Origin: Cryobacterium roopkundense
GTDB lineage: Bacteria > Actinomycetota > Actinomycetes > Actinomycetales > Microbacteriaceae
Direction of reading: 5' to 3'
Length of the DNA stretch: 64,000 nucleotides
Assembly (NCBI RefSeq): GCF_014200405.1
Contig: NZ_JACHBQ010000001.1
Span: forward strand, 1,302,001 to 1,366,000
This document shows positions 35,040 to 45,271 of the stretch, piece by piece. The notes beneath the pieces are model-generated. The model was not told the origin of the DNA, searched no databases, and saw only the letters and a program-made list of their open reading frames with translations. Position numbers and translations under genes: made by a program. Position 1 is the first letter of the stretch. Each line of letters begins with the position of its first letter.

Positions 35040-38000
35040 GCGATTCCCCTCTCTTCTATATCGACGGGTCCACCGAAGGCACCACGCAGTGGCGTGCCGA
35101 GTCCTTTCAGATGGTCAACTGGGGAGGGTTCCACGGCCACCACGAGGTCGTTTTCGCCGCCGGGGCGACTCTCGTTTCCGGCGCGTCGGGAACCGGCAAG
35201 AGCAGCCTGCTCGATGCATATCTGGCGCTCATGATGTCGTCGGACACTCCGTTCAACGGCGCGTCCAACGATGCCGGCTCCGGCCGGGCGCGCAGCGTCG
35301 ACCAGCGCAACCTCATGACCTATCTGAAGGGCAAGACCGACTCCACTCGTGAGGCCGAGACGGGTCGGCTGCACGACCAGGTGCTCCGCGGCGCGGACTC
35401 CGCCACCTGGGGCGCCGTGGCCATGACCTTCCGCGACGACAATCAGCGCCGGTTCACCGTGCTGCGGGCCTACTTCGTTCCGCGGGGTGCCCACAAGTTC
35501 GCTGACATCAGCATGAAGATGGCGACGACCGACGGATCGCTGGACCTGCGAGACCTCGCGGAGGTCACCGAATCCCGTTTCGACAAGCGCGCCATGAAGA
35601 CTCGCTTTCCCGAGCTGGATGTCTTCGATACCTACGCGGCGTTCGCCCAGACCCTCTACGCCCGACTCGGCATCGGCGCCAACGGCGAGGGCGGCAAGGC
35701 ACTCCGGCTCCTCGCCCGCATTCAGGCCGGGCAGCAGGTGAAGACCGTCGACGGATTGTACAAATCCATGGTCCTCGAGCAGCCGTCCACCTACGCCGCG
35801 GCCGACAAAGCCGTCGACCACTTCGAGGACCTCGAACGCTCCTACGGGGCGATGGTCACGGAGGCCCAGAAGGCCCAGGTGTTGGAACGCCTGCCCGATC
35901 TCTACCGTGACTTCGAAGAGGCGGATGCTCAGGCGGCCCTGATCGACACGTTCGGTGTACACCGAACGGGCGACACCCCATTCGTGCTGTGGAAGCTCCA
36001 GTCCGAACGGGAACTTCTCGAACGGGCCGCCGACACGAACCGGGTTGAGCGCCGCGCTGGACACGTCGAACTGACCCGCACGCGGGATAGCGAAGCGGAG
36101 CTGAAATCCAGTTTGGCCGAAGTGCAGCACCAGCAGCGCGACAACGGCGGTGACGCACTCGTCGGCCTGCAGAACGCGCTGGACCAGCTCGGGGACTCGC
36201 GTGACGGCACTCGGGCGAACCGGGAAAAATTCGAGGAGCGCACGCGTGACCTCGACATCTCGATTCGCACAGAGCCCGAATTCCGCACGGCCCAGGTCGC
36301 GGCAGAGGTCTTCCTGACGGGCTTCGCCTCAGCGGAACAGGCCCTGGACGACCAACGCACGGCGCTGCACGCGCGGTCCTATCCGGTCGAGGAGCAGATC
36401 CGCACGCTCAAGCACGAGCACGGGTTTCTGAGTGGGCGGGCGAGTCTGGTGCCGCAGCACCTGCACAACGCGCGCGTGATGATCGCCGAAGCGGCCGGCA
36501 TCCCCGCCGAGGAATTGCCCTTCGTCGCCGAACTGATCGATCTGGCCCCGCATGAGCACGACTGGAGGCACGCCGCCGAAGTCACGCTCGCATCGGTCGT
36601 GCGGGTCATGCTCGTCGACGAGACGCGCCTCCGGGCTCTGGGTGAGGCCATCGATCCGCTCAGAATCCCCGTGCGCATCCACTTCGAAGGCGTGCCGCTC
36701 AAGCCCTTCGCGCCGGTCGAACGTGATGGGCGCTTCGTCTCGGGCAAGCTCGTGCACAAGGATTCGCCTTTCAGCGGCTGGGTGCAGGACCGCGTACGCT
36801 CAGCGACGCTGGACGCGCTGTGCGTGGAGGGACCGGCGGAACTCGCCGGGGACGGCCCGCGGGTGACCCGCAGCGGCCAAACACGAAACGGGGCGCGCGG
36901 CGCGCACGGGTGGAACAAGGACCAGAAGTCCATCATCGGTTTCTCCAGCCGCACACGGCTCGACGACATCGACGCCGAAGTGCTCGAGCTGACCGGCACC
37001 GCGGATTCTGTCGCGCGAGAGGCGGCGGCGCTGGGCACGCAGATCAGCGCGCTTCGCGGCGGCAAGGTCGCCCACCAGTTCATCGTCGATGCGCTCTGGG
37101 CCACCATCGACGTGGACGGAGCAGAAGCCCGAATCGCAGGGAAGACAGCAGAATTGGAGCGGATGCTCGCCAGCAGCGACGTTCTACGCGGTCTGAAGGA
37201 CCAGGAAGAGCGACTCCTCAGGGAGTTGGAGATCGCACAGAAACTCAAGCACTCGACCGAACGAAACGCGGAGGCCCTCGCCGCCGAACAGGCCCGCATA
37301 GTGGATGCCCAGGACGCCGTCAGCGACGGCCTCGACAGGATCGAGAGGGCAGAGGCGGTGACGCTGTCGCCGGAGAGCGCCAAGCACCTGGATGAACAGT
37401 TTGCCGCCGTCAGCGACCGGGGCGACCTCGCCGCCTTCGAAGGCGGGGTGCGGCGCCTCCAGGAGCGCCTCACCGAACAGTCCACCCGTGACCGCGATCG
37501 CGCGACAAGCGCGCGTGACTCCCTCCTCCGTATCTTCGAGACCTTTCAGAGCAGGTGGCCCGACCCGAATATCGGTGTGTCGATGGAGTCCTTCACGGGC
37601 TACCGCGACATCCTCGACGCGGTCTACACTCTCGGGCTGCACGAGCGGCGTCAGGAGTGGAAGCGTCGTCTGGCGGCCTGGAGTGGCCAGGACCTCGTGC
37701 CGCTCGCCGGTGCCTTCACAAGTTCGATCGAGGAGATCGAAGACAGGTTGCGGCCGATCAACGAAATCCTCACAACGCTGCCCTTTGGCGCCGGGCGCGA
37801 TCGCCTGAAGATCTCGCTCCGTCGGCTGCATCGCGACGACGCGAGCGCCTTTCGCACCGAACTCAGAATGCTGTCCTCCGGCGCGACGGAAGATTTCACC
37901 GACGAGCAGACCGAGGACCGCTTCATCCGTCTGCGGGCGTTCATGAATCTGATCCGCAGGCCGGAAACTGAGTCTCGAACAGAGTCCTCGCGTGATCTGC

Positions 38001-38401
38001 TCCTGGACGTGCGAAAGCACGTGGAAATCACCGCGGTGCGCACCACACCCGACGGCGAAGACGTGAGCACATACTCATCCCTCGGAGGCAAGAGCGGTGG
38101 GGAATCGCAGGAACTTGTGGCCTTCGTCGTGGGCGCAGCGCTCCGTTTCCAGCTCGGCGACGAGAGCCGCACACGCCCTCGCTTCGCGCCGGTCTTCCTG
38201 GACGAGGGCTTCGTGAAGTCAGACTCCGAATTCGCCGGCCGGGCCGTCGCTGCGTGGAAGGGACTGGGCTTCCAGCTCATCATCGGCTCCCCGCTCGATA
38301 AGGTGACAGCGCTCGAACCCCACATGGAGCTCGTGCTGTCGGTGACGAAGAACAACACCACGGGCTATTCCTACATCACGCCGCTCGTGGCGTCACAATG
38401 A
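35036..38401 (+). CDS. jetC: Wadjet JetC / MksB-like SMC ATPase
   Basis: The 1121-residue SMC-type ATPase starts at TTG 35036, coupled to jetB. Walker A is GASGTGKSS at residues 49-57. Long charged coiled-coil arms flank a hinge-like middle (about 480-640), and the C-terminal head has signature [11 protein letters not shown] and Walker [11 protein letters not shown]. This is the loop-extruding motor of the complex. No jetD (Toprim-like nuclease, DUF3322/DUF2220) follows: 34 bp later an unrelated oxygenase begins. It may therefore act as a non-cleaving condensin or use a nuclease encoded elsewhere. Confidence 0.87.
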   Translation: MSDSPLFYIDGSTEGTTQWRAESFQMVNWGGFHGHHEVVFAAGATLVSGASGTGKSSLLDAYLALMMSSDTPFNGASNDAGSGRARSVDQRNLMTYLKGKTDSTREAETGRLHDQVLRGADSATWGAVAMTFRDDNQRRFTVLRAYFVPRGAHKFADISMKMATTDGSLDLRDLAEVTESRFDKRAMKTRFPELDVFDTYAAFAQTLYARLGIGANGEGGKALRLLARIQAGQQVKTVDGLYKSMVLEQPSTYAAADKAVDHFEDLERSYGAMVTEAQKAQVLERLPDLYRDFEEADAQAALIDTFGVHRTGDTPFVLWKLQSERELLERAADTNRVERRAGHVELTRTRDSEAELKSSLAEVQHQQRDNGGDALVGLQNALDQLGDSRDGTRANREKFEERTRDLDISIRTEPEFRTAQVAAEVFLTGFASAEQALDDQRTALHARSYPVEEQIRTLKHEHGFLSGRASLVPQHLHNARVMIAEAAGIPAEELPFVAELIDLAPHEHDWRHAAEVTLASVVRVMLVDETRLRALGEAIDPLRIPVRIHFEGVPLKPFAPVERDGRFVSGKLVHKDSPFSGWVQDRVRSATLDALCVEGPAELAGDGPRVTRSGQTRNGARGAHGWNKDQKSIIGFSSRTRLDDIDAEVLELTGTADSVAREAAALGTQISALRGGKVAHQFIVDALWATIDVDGAEARIAGKTAELERMLASSDVLRGLKDQEERLLRELEIAQKLKHSTERNAEALAAEQARIVDAQDAVSDGLDRIERAEAVTLSPESAKHLDEQFAAVSDRGDLAAFEGGVRRLQERLTEQSTRDRDRATSARDSLLRIFETFQSRWPDPNIGVSMESFTGYRDILDAVYTLGLHERRQEWKRRLAAWSGQDLVPLAGAFTSSIEEIEDRLRPINEILTTLPFGAGRDRLKISLRRLHRDDASAFRTELRMLSSGATEDFTDEQTEDRFIRLRAFMNLIRRPETESRTESSRDLLLDVRKHVEITAVRTTPDGEDVSTYSSLGGKSGGESQELVAFVVGAALRFQLGDESRTRPRFAPVFLDEGFVKSDSEFAGRAVAAWKGLGFQLIIGSPLDKVTALEPHMELVLSVTKNNTTGYSYITPLVASQ

Positions 38402-38435
38402 TCGTGATGCACGCCGGGGGTGCCAGACTGGAAGC

Positions 38436-39446
38436 ATGACCGGCTCACCAGCATCCGTTACCCTTCCCGTGCTCGACCTCTCCAGGCTGGACGGGGATGC
38501 CGCTGACGCAGCGGCGTTCCGCGTGGAGCTGCGGGAGGCGACCCACAACTACGGCTTCTTCTACCTGACCGGGCATGGCGTTCCGGCTGAGCTGATCGAA
38601 CGTGTCATGCGCACGGCGAGGAATTTCTTTGCCCTGCCTGAAGACGCCAAGATGGCCATCGAAAACCTGCAGAGCCCCCATTTTCGTGGGTACACCCGGG
38701 TGGGCGGTGAGCTCACGAAGGGCGTCATCGACTGGCGGGAGCAGATCGACATCGGACCGGAACGCCCAGCCGTGGCGGAGTCCGTCGAGACACCCGACTA
38801 CATGAGGCTCGAGGGCCCCAACCAGTGGCCGGCGACGCTCCCGGAATTGCGCGACGTGATGACTCAATGGCGGGAAGAACTGGGCGCCGTGGCGTTGCGG
38901 CTCATGCAGGCCTGGGCGATCTCCCTCGGCGCCGACGAGCACGTGTTCGACGCGGCGTTCGCCGACAAGCCATTCACGCTGATCAAGATCGTGCGCTACC
39001 CGGGCAAATCAGACCCCACGCCCCGGCAGGGCGTTGGCGCACACAAGGACTCCGGCGTTCTGACCCTGCTGTTCGTGGAACCGGGCAAAGAGGGACTGCA
39101 GGTCGAGAAGGACGGCGACTGGATCGACGCGCCTCCGCTCGACGGCGCTTTCGTCGTGAATATTGGCGAACTGCTCGAGGTGGCAACGGATGGCTATCTC
39201 AAGGCCACTGTGCACCGCGTGATTTCCCCACTGATCGGTCAGGATCGCATCTCCATCCCGTTCTTCTTCGGGCCTGCCCTCGACGCCACCATTCCGTTGC
39301 TCGAACTGCCGGATTCCCTGCACGCGCCGGGAATCACCGTCGACCCTGAGAACCCGATCTTCACGACCTACGGCGAGAACGCGTTGAAGAGCAGACTGCG
39401 CGCGCATCCGGATGTCGCGGCCATCCACCACGCAGACCTGGTCTGA
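38436..39446 (+). CDS. Isopenicillin-N-synthase-like 2-oxoglutarate/Fe(II) dioxygenase
   Basis: The 336-residue enzyme has the DIOX_N start (LPVLDLSRL, NYGFFYLTGHGVP) and the iron triad HxD...H in GVGAHKDSG and ATVHRV, with the co-substrate-binding RxS in RISIPFFFGP. This set is complete, so activity is likely. Such bacterial enzymes oxidise small organic molecules; the substrate cannot be read. Same strand as jetC, 34 bp apart, probably an independent gene. Confidence 0.88.
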   Translation: MTGSPASVTLPVLDLSRLDGDAADAAAFRVELREATHNYGFFYLTGHGVPAELIERVMRTARNFFALPEDAKMAIENLQSPHFRGYTRVGGELTKGVIDWREQIDIGPERPAVAESVETPDYMRLEGPNQWPATLPELRDVMTQWREELGAVALRLMQAWAISLGADEHVFDAAFADKPFTLIKIVRYPGKSDPTPRQGVGAHKDSGVLTLLFVEPGKEGLQVEKDGDWIDAPPLDGAFVVNIGELLEVATDGYLKATVHRVISPLIGQDRISIPFFFGPALDATIPLLELPDSLHAPGITVDPENPIFTTYGENALKSRLRAHPDVAAIHHADLV

Positions 39447-39457
39447 TCGACCACCCG

Positions 39458-39664
39458 TCACATCGTCTGTGAAAAGAAGAAGTGCCACCCGAACCACCAC
39501 CAGGCCGCGATCAGGCCGATGCGGATGGTGCGTGAGGCCATAGCGTCGGCGAGCATGTCAGACAGCGGCGCGACGACGTCGGGCTTGCGCCGCGCGTAGA
39601 GCTCCAGCAGCACCATGGAGCCCACGATGGCGAGGTAGCCTCCAATTGTGATGATCCGAGTCAT
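39458..39664 (-). CDS. Small membrane protein (DUF6186-like)
   Basis: The 68-residue protein MTRIITIGGYLAIVG... has one helix at the N terminus, a central loop ARRKPDVVAPLSDMLADAM and a Trp-rich second helix (LIAAWWWFGWHFFF). ATG 39664 overlaps the upstream membrane gene stop (ATGA). The resemblance is to actinobacterial DUF6186 proteins. Function unknown. Confidence 0.65.
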   Translation of the reverse strand: MTRIITIGGYLAIVGSMVLLELYARRKPDVVAPLSDMLADAMASRTIRIGLIAAWWWFGWHFFFSQTM

Positions 39665-40275
39665 GGTCGGCTCCAGAGGCGCAAGAGCCCGAGCCCGGCG
39701 AGCATCCAGCACCCCACGAAGAACGTCTGCCCCACCCAGGACTGCAGGAATGGGTCGAGCAGCACCGACACCGTGGGAAATGCCTGAAGAGCGATCGTCG
39801 CGGCCAGGGGGGAGGTTGCGCTGATGACCAAAGCGAGAGCCTCCCATACGCACAGAGAAATTGCCAGCAGTGCCCAGATCGTGGAGGACCGGCGCACGGC
39901 AGTGTCCGGTCGTACGTCGCGGACGCGCTGCGGATCCCAAGCCAGCAAGGTCACTCCCGCGCCGGCGATGATGACTCCGGCGAGGGCGAGCCATCCGTTG
40001 CGTGGTGTGACGACGAGGGTGACGCCGACGAGCGCGGCACAGGCCAGGATCACACCGCGCGGCACCGTGTGACGCCGGATGAAGGGTTCCACGAGGCTGC
40101 CTTTCACGAGGTCGACCACAACGAGGATCACCGCCACAGTGAACAGCACGCCGTCGATGCGGGCGCCACGCCACCATTGGAAGCCGGCCATGATCGCCAA
40201 GGCCAGCAACCAGAGCAGCGTGCTTCTTTTCCAGATGATTCTTCTCACGCGCACACAATAGACGGACTCGCTCAT
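39661..40275 (-). CDS. Multi-helix membrane protein, unknown function
   Basis: About 204 residues, with some six hydrophobic segments (STLLWLLALAIMAGFQWW, GVILACAALVGVTLVV, IWALLAISLCVWEALALVI, TFFVGCWMLAGLGLL). No motif recognised. ATG 40275 (MSESVYCV) is used; GTG codons just downstream or ATG 40299 are alternatives. It is translationally coupled to the small membrane gene after it and divergent from the MFS exporter, leaving only about 56 bp for both promoters. Confidence 0.65.
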   Translation of the reverse strand: MSESVYCVRVRRIIWKRSTLLWLLALAIMAGFQWWRGARIDGVLFTVAVILVVVDLVKGSLVEPFIRRHTVPRGVILACAALVGVTLVVTPRNGWLALAGVIIAGAGVTLLAWDPQRVRDVRPDTAVRRSSTIWALLAISLCVWEALALVISATSPLAATIALQAFPTVSVLLDPFLQSWVGQTFFVGCWMLAGLGLLRLWSRP

Positions 40276-40331
40276 GCGCGCGATGGGTTGAATTCGCACA
40301 TCATGGGCGGGATGGGTGCATACTCGGCGCC

Positions 40332-41957
40332 ATGAAGAGTTGGACCGCGGTCGCCATCCTCGGCAGTGCCCAGTTCGTCATGGTGCTCGACAGCACGGTG
40401 ATGAACGTTTCGATCTCGACGGTCGTCGCCGACCTCGACACCACCGTCGGAGCCATGCAGACGGCCATCACCTTTTACACCCTGACAATGGCGGCCATGA
40501 TGCTGCTCGGCGCAAAACTCGGGGACGTGTGGGGGCGCAGGCGCGCCTTCGTCATTGGCGGGATCGTCTACGCATGCGGCTCCCTCACCACGGCGTTGAG
40601 TCCCAACATCGTCGTGCTCTTCATCGGCTGGTCCGTGATCGAGGGTCTCGGTGCCGTCTTGGTCATTCCCGCCATCGCGGCCCTGATCGCGAATAACTAC
40701 ACGGGTCGCGACCGTGCCACCGCCTACGCGGCCATCGGCGCGGTGTCCGGTGCCGCGGTGGCAGCCGGCCCGTTGATCGGTGGCTATGTCACCACGTACC
40801 TGAATTGGCGCTACGTGTTTGCCGGTGAGGTGGTCATCATGCTCGTCGTGCTCCTGCTGGCCGGCCGCATTAGCGACACGAGCAAGCCGCAGAGCATCAA
40901 GATCGACGTTGCGAGCGTGCTGCTCTCGGCCGCTGGCCTGGTGCTCATCGTCTACGGCATGCTGCAAAGCAAGACGTGGGGCTGGGTTTTGCCCAAGAGC
41001 GCGCCTGAAATCAACGGGGTTCCGATCGAACCTCTCGGCTTGTCGCTCGTGCCCTTCCTCATCATCGGGGGGGCCGCACTGATCTGGGCGTTCTTCGACC
41101 GGCAACGCCGGCTGGTCGCGAGTCATCGTCCACCCTTGCTTAACGTCGAGATGTTCTCCATCGTCCGGCTGCGCGCGGGACTCACCGTGTTGGCCTCGCA
41201 ATACGCGATCACCGCGGGGCTCTTCTTCATCATCCCGGTGTACCTGCAGATGACGCTCGGGCTCAACGCCCTCGACACCGGGCTGAAAATCTTTCCCCTT
41301 TCAGTCGCCCTGATCCTCTTCTCAATCGTGGGAACGCGCCTGTCGACACGATTCTCACCCCGCCGAATCGTGCGTATCGGACAGGTGATCCTCGTGGTCG
41401 GCTCCCTCGCGCTTCTGGGTTCAGTGTCCCTCGAGCTGAAGAGCGCGCTCTTCGGCGCCGGGATGTTCCTCGCGGGTGCGGGGCTGGGGCTCCTCGCATC
41501 CCAACTCGGCAACGTGAACATGTCGAGCGTGGGGGAAGACGAAACCAGCGAGGTCGGTGGTTTGCAGGGCGTTTTTCAGAACCTGGGTTCTTCCCTGGGC
41601 ACGGCCCTGATCGGCTCGGTACTCATTGGTGCCCTAGCCTCATCGTTTGTGGGCGCGGTCGATGCGAGCGACCTTCCCTCGAGCGCGAAATCACAGGTCA
41701 ACACCGCGAGCCAATCCGGCATCGCCATCGTTCCGGTGACAAGCGTGGCCGGTATCGGCGAATCGGCGGGGCTGACAGCCGATCAATCCCAGGAGCTCAC
41801 CACGCTCTACGCCGATTCTCAGGTCTCATCGCTGCGCGCCTCCTTCTTCGCCCTGGCCCTGTTCTCGATCGTCGCCTTGCTGTTCTCCCGAAACCTCCCC
41901 GTGGAGGCCATGGGGAAGAAGCAGAAGGCTCAGAGACGAAACCAGGACGACTCCTGA
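40332..41957 (+). CDS. DHA2-family (14-TM) MFS drug exporter
   Basis: The 541-residue transporter shows DHA2 motifs: helix 1 LDSTVMNVSISTV (motif D1), loop GAKLGDVWGRRRAF (motif A) and helix 5 AVSGAAVAAGPLIGGYV (antiporter motif C). An extended segment near residues 445-490 is a periplasmic loop. It probably exports toxic or hydrophobic compounds by proton antiport. Substrate is unknown and no local regulator is seen. Confidence 0.9.
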   Translation: MKSWTAVAILGSAQFVMVLDSTVMNVSISTVVADLDTTVGAMQTAITFYTLTMAAMMLLGAKLGDVWGRRRAFVIGGIVYACGSLTTALSPNIVVLFIGWSVIEGLGAVLVIPAIAALIANNYTGRDRATAYAAIGAVSGAAVAAGPLIGGYVTTYLNWRYVFAGEVVIMLVVLLLAGRISDTSKPQSIKIDVASVLLSAAGLVLIVYGMLQSKTWGWVLPKSAPEINGVPIEPLGLSLVPFLIIGGAALIWAFFDRQRRLVASHRPPLLNVEMFSIVRLRAGLTVLASQYAITAGLFFIIPVYLQMTLGLNALDTGLKIFPLSVALILFSIVGTRLSTRFSPRRIVRIGQVILVVGSLALLGSVSLELKSALFGAGMFLAGAGLGLLASQLGNVNMSSVGEDETSEVGGLQGVFQNLGSSLGTALIGSVLIGALASSFVGAVDASDLPSSAKSQVNTASQSGIAIVPVTSVAGIGESAGLTADQSQELTTLYADSQVSSLRASFFALALFSIVALLFSRNLPVEAMGKKQKAQRRNQDDS

Positions 41958-42001
41958 GCCCGGTACCGGCAGAAACCTCAGGAATGCTGATTTACTAAGG
42001 C

Positions 42002-42979
42002 GTGCTCACCTTCCAGACTCGCTGTTACCGAGACGGTATTCTGATCGATGAAGGCTTCGCCGTGGCCAATGTCTCCGAGCATCTCGAAGCGGCCGGTGCG
42101 GTGGTCTGGGTGGACCTATGCCAGCCCGACCTGGCGGACTTGGCCCGTCTCGCGGAGGAGCTGGGGCTGCATGAGCTCGCCGTCGAAGACGCCATCACCC
42201 TGCGCCAGCGGCCGAAACTGGACCGGTACGCCGACCATTTGTTTCTCTCGGCGTACGCAGTCGGCTTCGACCCGGAGACTGCCCTCGTGACCACAAGCGA
42301 GATTGCGGCGTTCGTCACGGATCGGGCTTTCGTCACGGTGCATCAGGACGAGGATTTCGACCTGGCGTCGGTCATAGCCCGCTGGGACTCCTCTCCGGAC
42401 CTCGCCGGGAACGGGGTGGCTTTCCTGCTGCACGGCCTTCTCGACGTGCTCGTCGACGGCTATTTCGAGGCTGTCGAAGCCCTCGACCAGGAAATTGAAG
42501 AGCTGGAAAACCTGCTGTTCCTGCCGAAGTCCGACCAGGCGCAGGTTCAACGGCGTTCGTTCGCGCTGCGTAAAAGCCTCGTGGTGCTGCGCCGGGTGAT
42601 CCTCCCGATGCGCGAGGTCGTCAACACCCTGCTGCGTCGAGACCTGCACCTGAAGATGGATGAGATGGGGCCGTACTTTCAGGACGTCTACGACCACGTC
42701 CTGAGGGTGATGGAATGGACCGACAGCCTGCGGGATCTCGCCACCAGCATCCTCGAAGCCAACCTGGCGATCCAGGGGAACCGACTCAATGTGATCACCA
42801 AGAAGGTCACCGGGTACGCGGCGATCATTGCGGTCCCCACTGCCATCACCGGATTCTATGGCCAGAATGTGCCGTATCCGGGTTTCGGGCACCTCGATGG
42901 CTTCTATGCCTCGTCCGCCGTGATAGTCGGTCTGTCGGCCCTGCTTTTCGTGCTGTTCAAGCGCAATGACTGGATCTGA
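42002..42979 (+). CDS. CorA-family divalent metal ion transporter
   Basis: The 325-residue protein starts at GTG 42002. A long cytoplasmic alpha/beta and helical domain leads to two C-terminal helices (TGYAAIIAVPTAITGFYG, then SSAVIVGLSALLFVLF) and the basic tail KRND. The family selectivity signature YGMN is here YGQN, a substitution at the middle residue which may change ion choice. CorA channels conduct Mg2+ or, in variants, Ni, Co or Zn. Confidence 0.88.
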   Translation: MLTFQTRCYRDGILIDEGFAVANVSEHLEAAGAVVWVDLCQPDLADLARLAEELGLHELAVEDAITLRQRPKLDRYADHLFLSAYAVGFDPETALVTTSEIAAFVTDRAFVTVHQDEDFDLASVIARWDSSPDLAGNGVAFLLHGLLDVLVDGYFEAVEALDQEIEELENLLFLPKSDQAQVQRRSFALRKSLVVLRRVILPMREVVNTLLRRDLHLKMDEMGPYFQDVYDHVLRVMEWTDSLRDLATSILEANLAIQGNRLNVITKKVTGYAAIIAVPTAITGFYGQNVPYPGFGHLDGFYASSAVIVGLSALLFVLFKRNDWI

Positions 42980-43036
42980 CAGCATGCCCCATGCTCACCG
43001 CGACTAAACTGGAGCTTTCGCTTCAGGGGAGTTTGA

Positions 43037-45271
43037 GTGGTCGATCAGGAGCTTGTGCGTGAACAGGACTATGTCGCGATTCTCTATGCACGACTCGATG
43101 CTCTGCAGAGTGAGGCCGAACAGCAGCTGACGGCGGTTCGGCGGCTCGACGTCGGGGGCAACCATCAGGCACGCTCCGAGCGCGACAACTTCGCCCGGCT
43201 GTATGAGGACCGCATCGCGCAGCTCCGGGAGGTCGACGACCGGCTCGCTTTCGGACGTTTGGAGACCGCTCCTGACGCGTCGACCGGCGATGCCGTATAC
43301 CGATACATCGGCCGAGTGGGTTTGCGCGACGCAGATCTCCAGCCCATCCTGCTCGACTGGCGGGTACCGCAGGCGAGCCCCTTCTATCAGGCCACCGCCG
43401 CGACTCCCCTCGGGGCTCGGTCTCGTCGTCACCTCCTGTCCCACGGACGCACCATCGTGCGCATTGAGGACGAGATCCTCGATGCGTCGCTTCTCGAGAA
43501 CGCAGATGCCACCCTGCACCAGGGGGAGGGCGCGCTGTTGACGGCTCTGACGGCACAGCGCACCGGGCACATGAACGACATCGTGTCGACGATTCAGGCC
43601 GAACAAGACCGCATCATCCGCTCTGATCTGCCGGGGGTGCTCGTTGTGCAGGGAGGTCCCGGCACGGGCAAGACCGCTGTCGCCCTGCACCGCGCGGCGT
43701 ACCTGTTGTACACCCACCGCGACCGGTTACGCGATTCAGGTGTGCTGATCGTTGGGCCGTCGAGATCGTTTTTGCAGTACATCGAAAACGTCCTACCCTC
43801 CCTCGGCGAAACCGGGGTCGTGTTGGCATCCGTCGGCCAACTCTTCCCCGGTGTCGAAGCGACGACTGAGGATGCCCCCGCCGTGGCCGCGATCAAGGGC
43901 AGGGCGTCGATGGCCGACCTGATCGCCCGCGCCGTGCGCTCGCGCCAAAAGGCCCCCGACCGCCCCCTGCGACTCAGCGTCAACGGCGACAGCCTGACAC
44001 TTAATCCCCAGCTGGTCGCCAACGCCATCGCGCGGGCGCAGGGCAGCGGTAAGCCTCACAACGAAGCTCGGGTCGCCTTCGCGAAGCACTCCCTCGGGGC
44101 GCTGGCGCGCGAGTGGCTCACGCAGCTGAAGGCGCAGGGACGGTCGATGGACGATACCGACCTGCCGATGCTGCGCGAAGACCTGCGCCTGGCCGACGAC
44201 GTGCGTGTGGCGCTCAACACGGCCTGGCTTCCCCTGACACCAGAGAAGCTGCTGCAGGATCTGTACGCCCGCCCGCAGTGGCTCGCCGAAATCACTCCGG
44301 GCTGGACCCCCGAACAGCGCGCTCTCCTGCACCGGTCGCGCAACGCTCAGTTCACCGTCGCCGATGTCCCGCTCCTCGACGAAGCGGCCGAACTTCTGGG
44401 CGAGTACAACGTCATCGACGAAGCGAAGAGACGTGCGGCGAAGGAACAGCGCAAGCGGGACGTGGAGAACGCCGAAGCCGCCATCTTGAATATGGAGGTC
44501 AAGGGTCTCGTCAACGCCAAGGCCCTCGCCGACAGCTTCGCGGAACTCGGCGACCGGGCCACGACGGCGGAGCGGGCCAGTCGCGACCGCACCTGGACCT
44601 ACGGGCATGTGGTCGTCGACGAGGCGCAGGAGCTCTCGCCGATGCAGTGGCGCCTGCTACTCAGGCGCGGCCCACGTCGGTCGTTCACCGTTGTCGGTGA
44701 CATAGCCCAGGCGGCCTCCGCCGCGGCGGCCCGCAGTTGGAAGGACGCTCTCAAACCGGTTCTCGGCTCTTCGCTCGAAGTGAATCGGTGGCGCTTGGAA
44801 GAGCTCACCGTGAACTATCGCACGCCAAGCCAGATCGCTGCCGTCGCCGAACGGGTTGCACTCGCGCACAATCTGCCCATCACCGCGTCTCGAACCGTTC
44901 GGGCGAGCGAGTGGCCGGTGGAGACCGTGACGGATGTCGGCGAAGCCGTGCGGCGGGACCGGGCGCTCGAGCGTGAAGGCACCCTGGCCGTCATCGTCGT
45001 CGATGCTCAGATCACCGCCGTGCTACAGAGGCTGACGGCGGAGTTCGGCGACGTGGTCGGACGGGGTGAGTGGGGACTTACTCGGGAGATCACAGTCCTC
45101 ACCCCGCAGGACGCCAAGGGACTCGAGTTTGATGCCGTTGTGGTCGTCGATCCGACAGCTATCCTGGCCAGCTCCGAGCGCGGGGCGGGCGCGCTCTATG
45201 TCGCCATGACGCGAGCCACCCAGCGCCTGTACCTCGTGTCAGACGGACCGTTGCCGCCAGGCTTGGCCTAG
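43037..45271 (+). CDS. HelD-like UvrD/Rep-family RNA polymerase recycling ATPase
   Basis: The 744-residue protein (GTG 43037 after AGGGGAG) has an N-terminal coiled coil that in HelD enters the polymerase channel. The helicase 1A motor has Walker A GGPGTGKTAVAL, and the later motifs are VVDEAQELSPMQW, FTVVGDIAQA, LTVNYRTPSQIA and DAKGLEFDAVVV with VAMTRATQRLY. Lack of large accessory subdomains separates it from UvrD. Actinobacterial HelD proteins dislodge stalled RNA polymerase and some (HelR) give rifamycin tolerance. No rifamycin-associated element was recognised upstream. Convergent with, and overlapping, the aquaporin gene by four bases. Confidence 0.85.
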   Translation: MVDQELVREQDYVAILYARLDALQSEAEQQLTAVRRLDVGGNHQARSERDNFARLYEDRIAQLREVDDRLAFGRLETAPDASTGDAVYRYIGRVGLRDADLQPILLDWRVPQASPFYQATAATPLGARSRRHLLSHGRTIVRIEDEILDASLLENADATLHQGEGALLTALTAQRTGHMNDIVSTIQAEQDRIIRSDLPGVLVVQGGPGTGKTAVALHRAAYLLYTHRDRLRDSGVLIVGPSRSFLQYIENVLPSLGETGVVLASVGQLFPGVEATTEDAPAVAAIKGRASMADLIARAVRSRQKAPDRPLRLSVNGDSLTLNPQLVANAIARAQGSGKPHNEARVAFAKHSLGALAREWLTQLKAQGRSMDDTDLPMLREDLRLADDVRVALNTAWLPLTPEKLLQDLYARPQWLAEITPGWTPEQRALLHRSRNAQFTVADVPLLDEAAELLGEYNVIDEAKRRAAKEQRKRDVENAEAAILNMEVKGLVNAKALADSFAELGDRATTAERASRDRTWTYGHVVVDEAQELSPMQWRLLLRRGPRRSFTVVGDIAQAASAAAARSWKDALKPVLGSSLEVNRWRLEELTVNYRTPSQIAAVAERVALAHNLPITASRTVRASEWPVETVTDVGEAVRRDRALEREGTLAVIVVDAQITAVLQRLTAEFGDVVGRGEWGLTREITVLTPQDAKGLEFDAVVVVDPTAILASSERGAGALYVAMTRATQRLYLVSDGPLPPGLA

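Noticed and set aside
38402..39446. Gene after jetC as a jetD nuclease
   Set aside because: It has the HxD...H and RxS motifs of an Fe(II)/2-oxoglutarate oxygenase and no Toprim residues.
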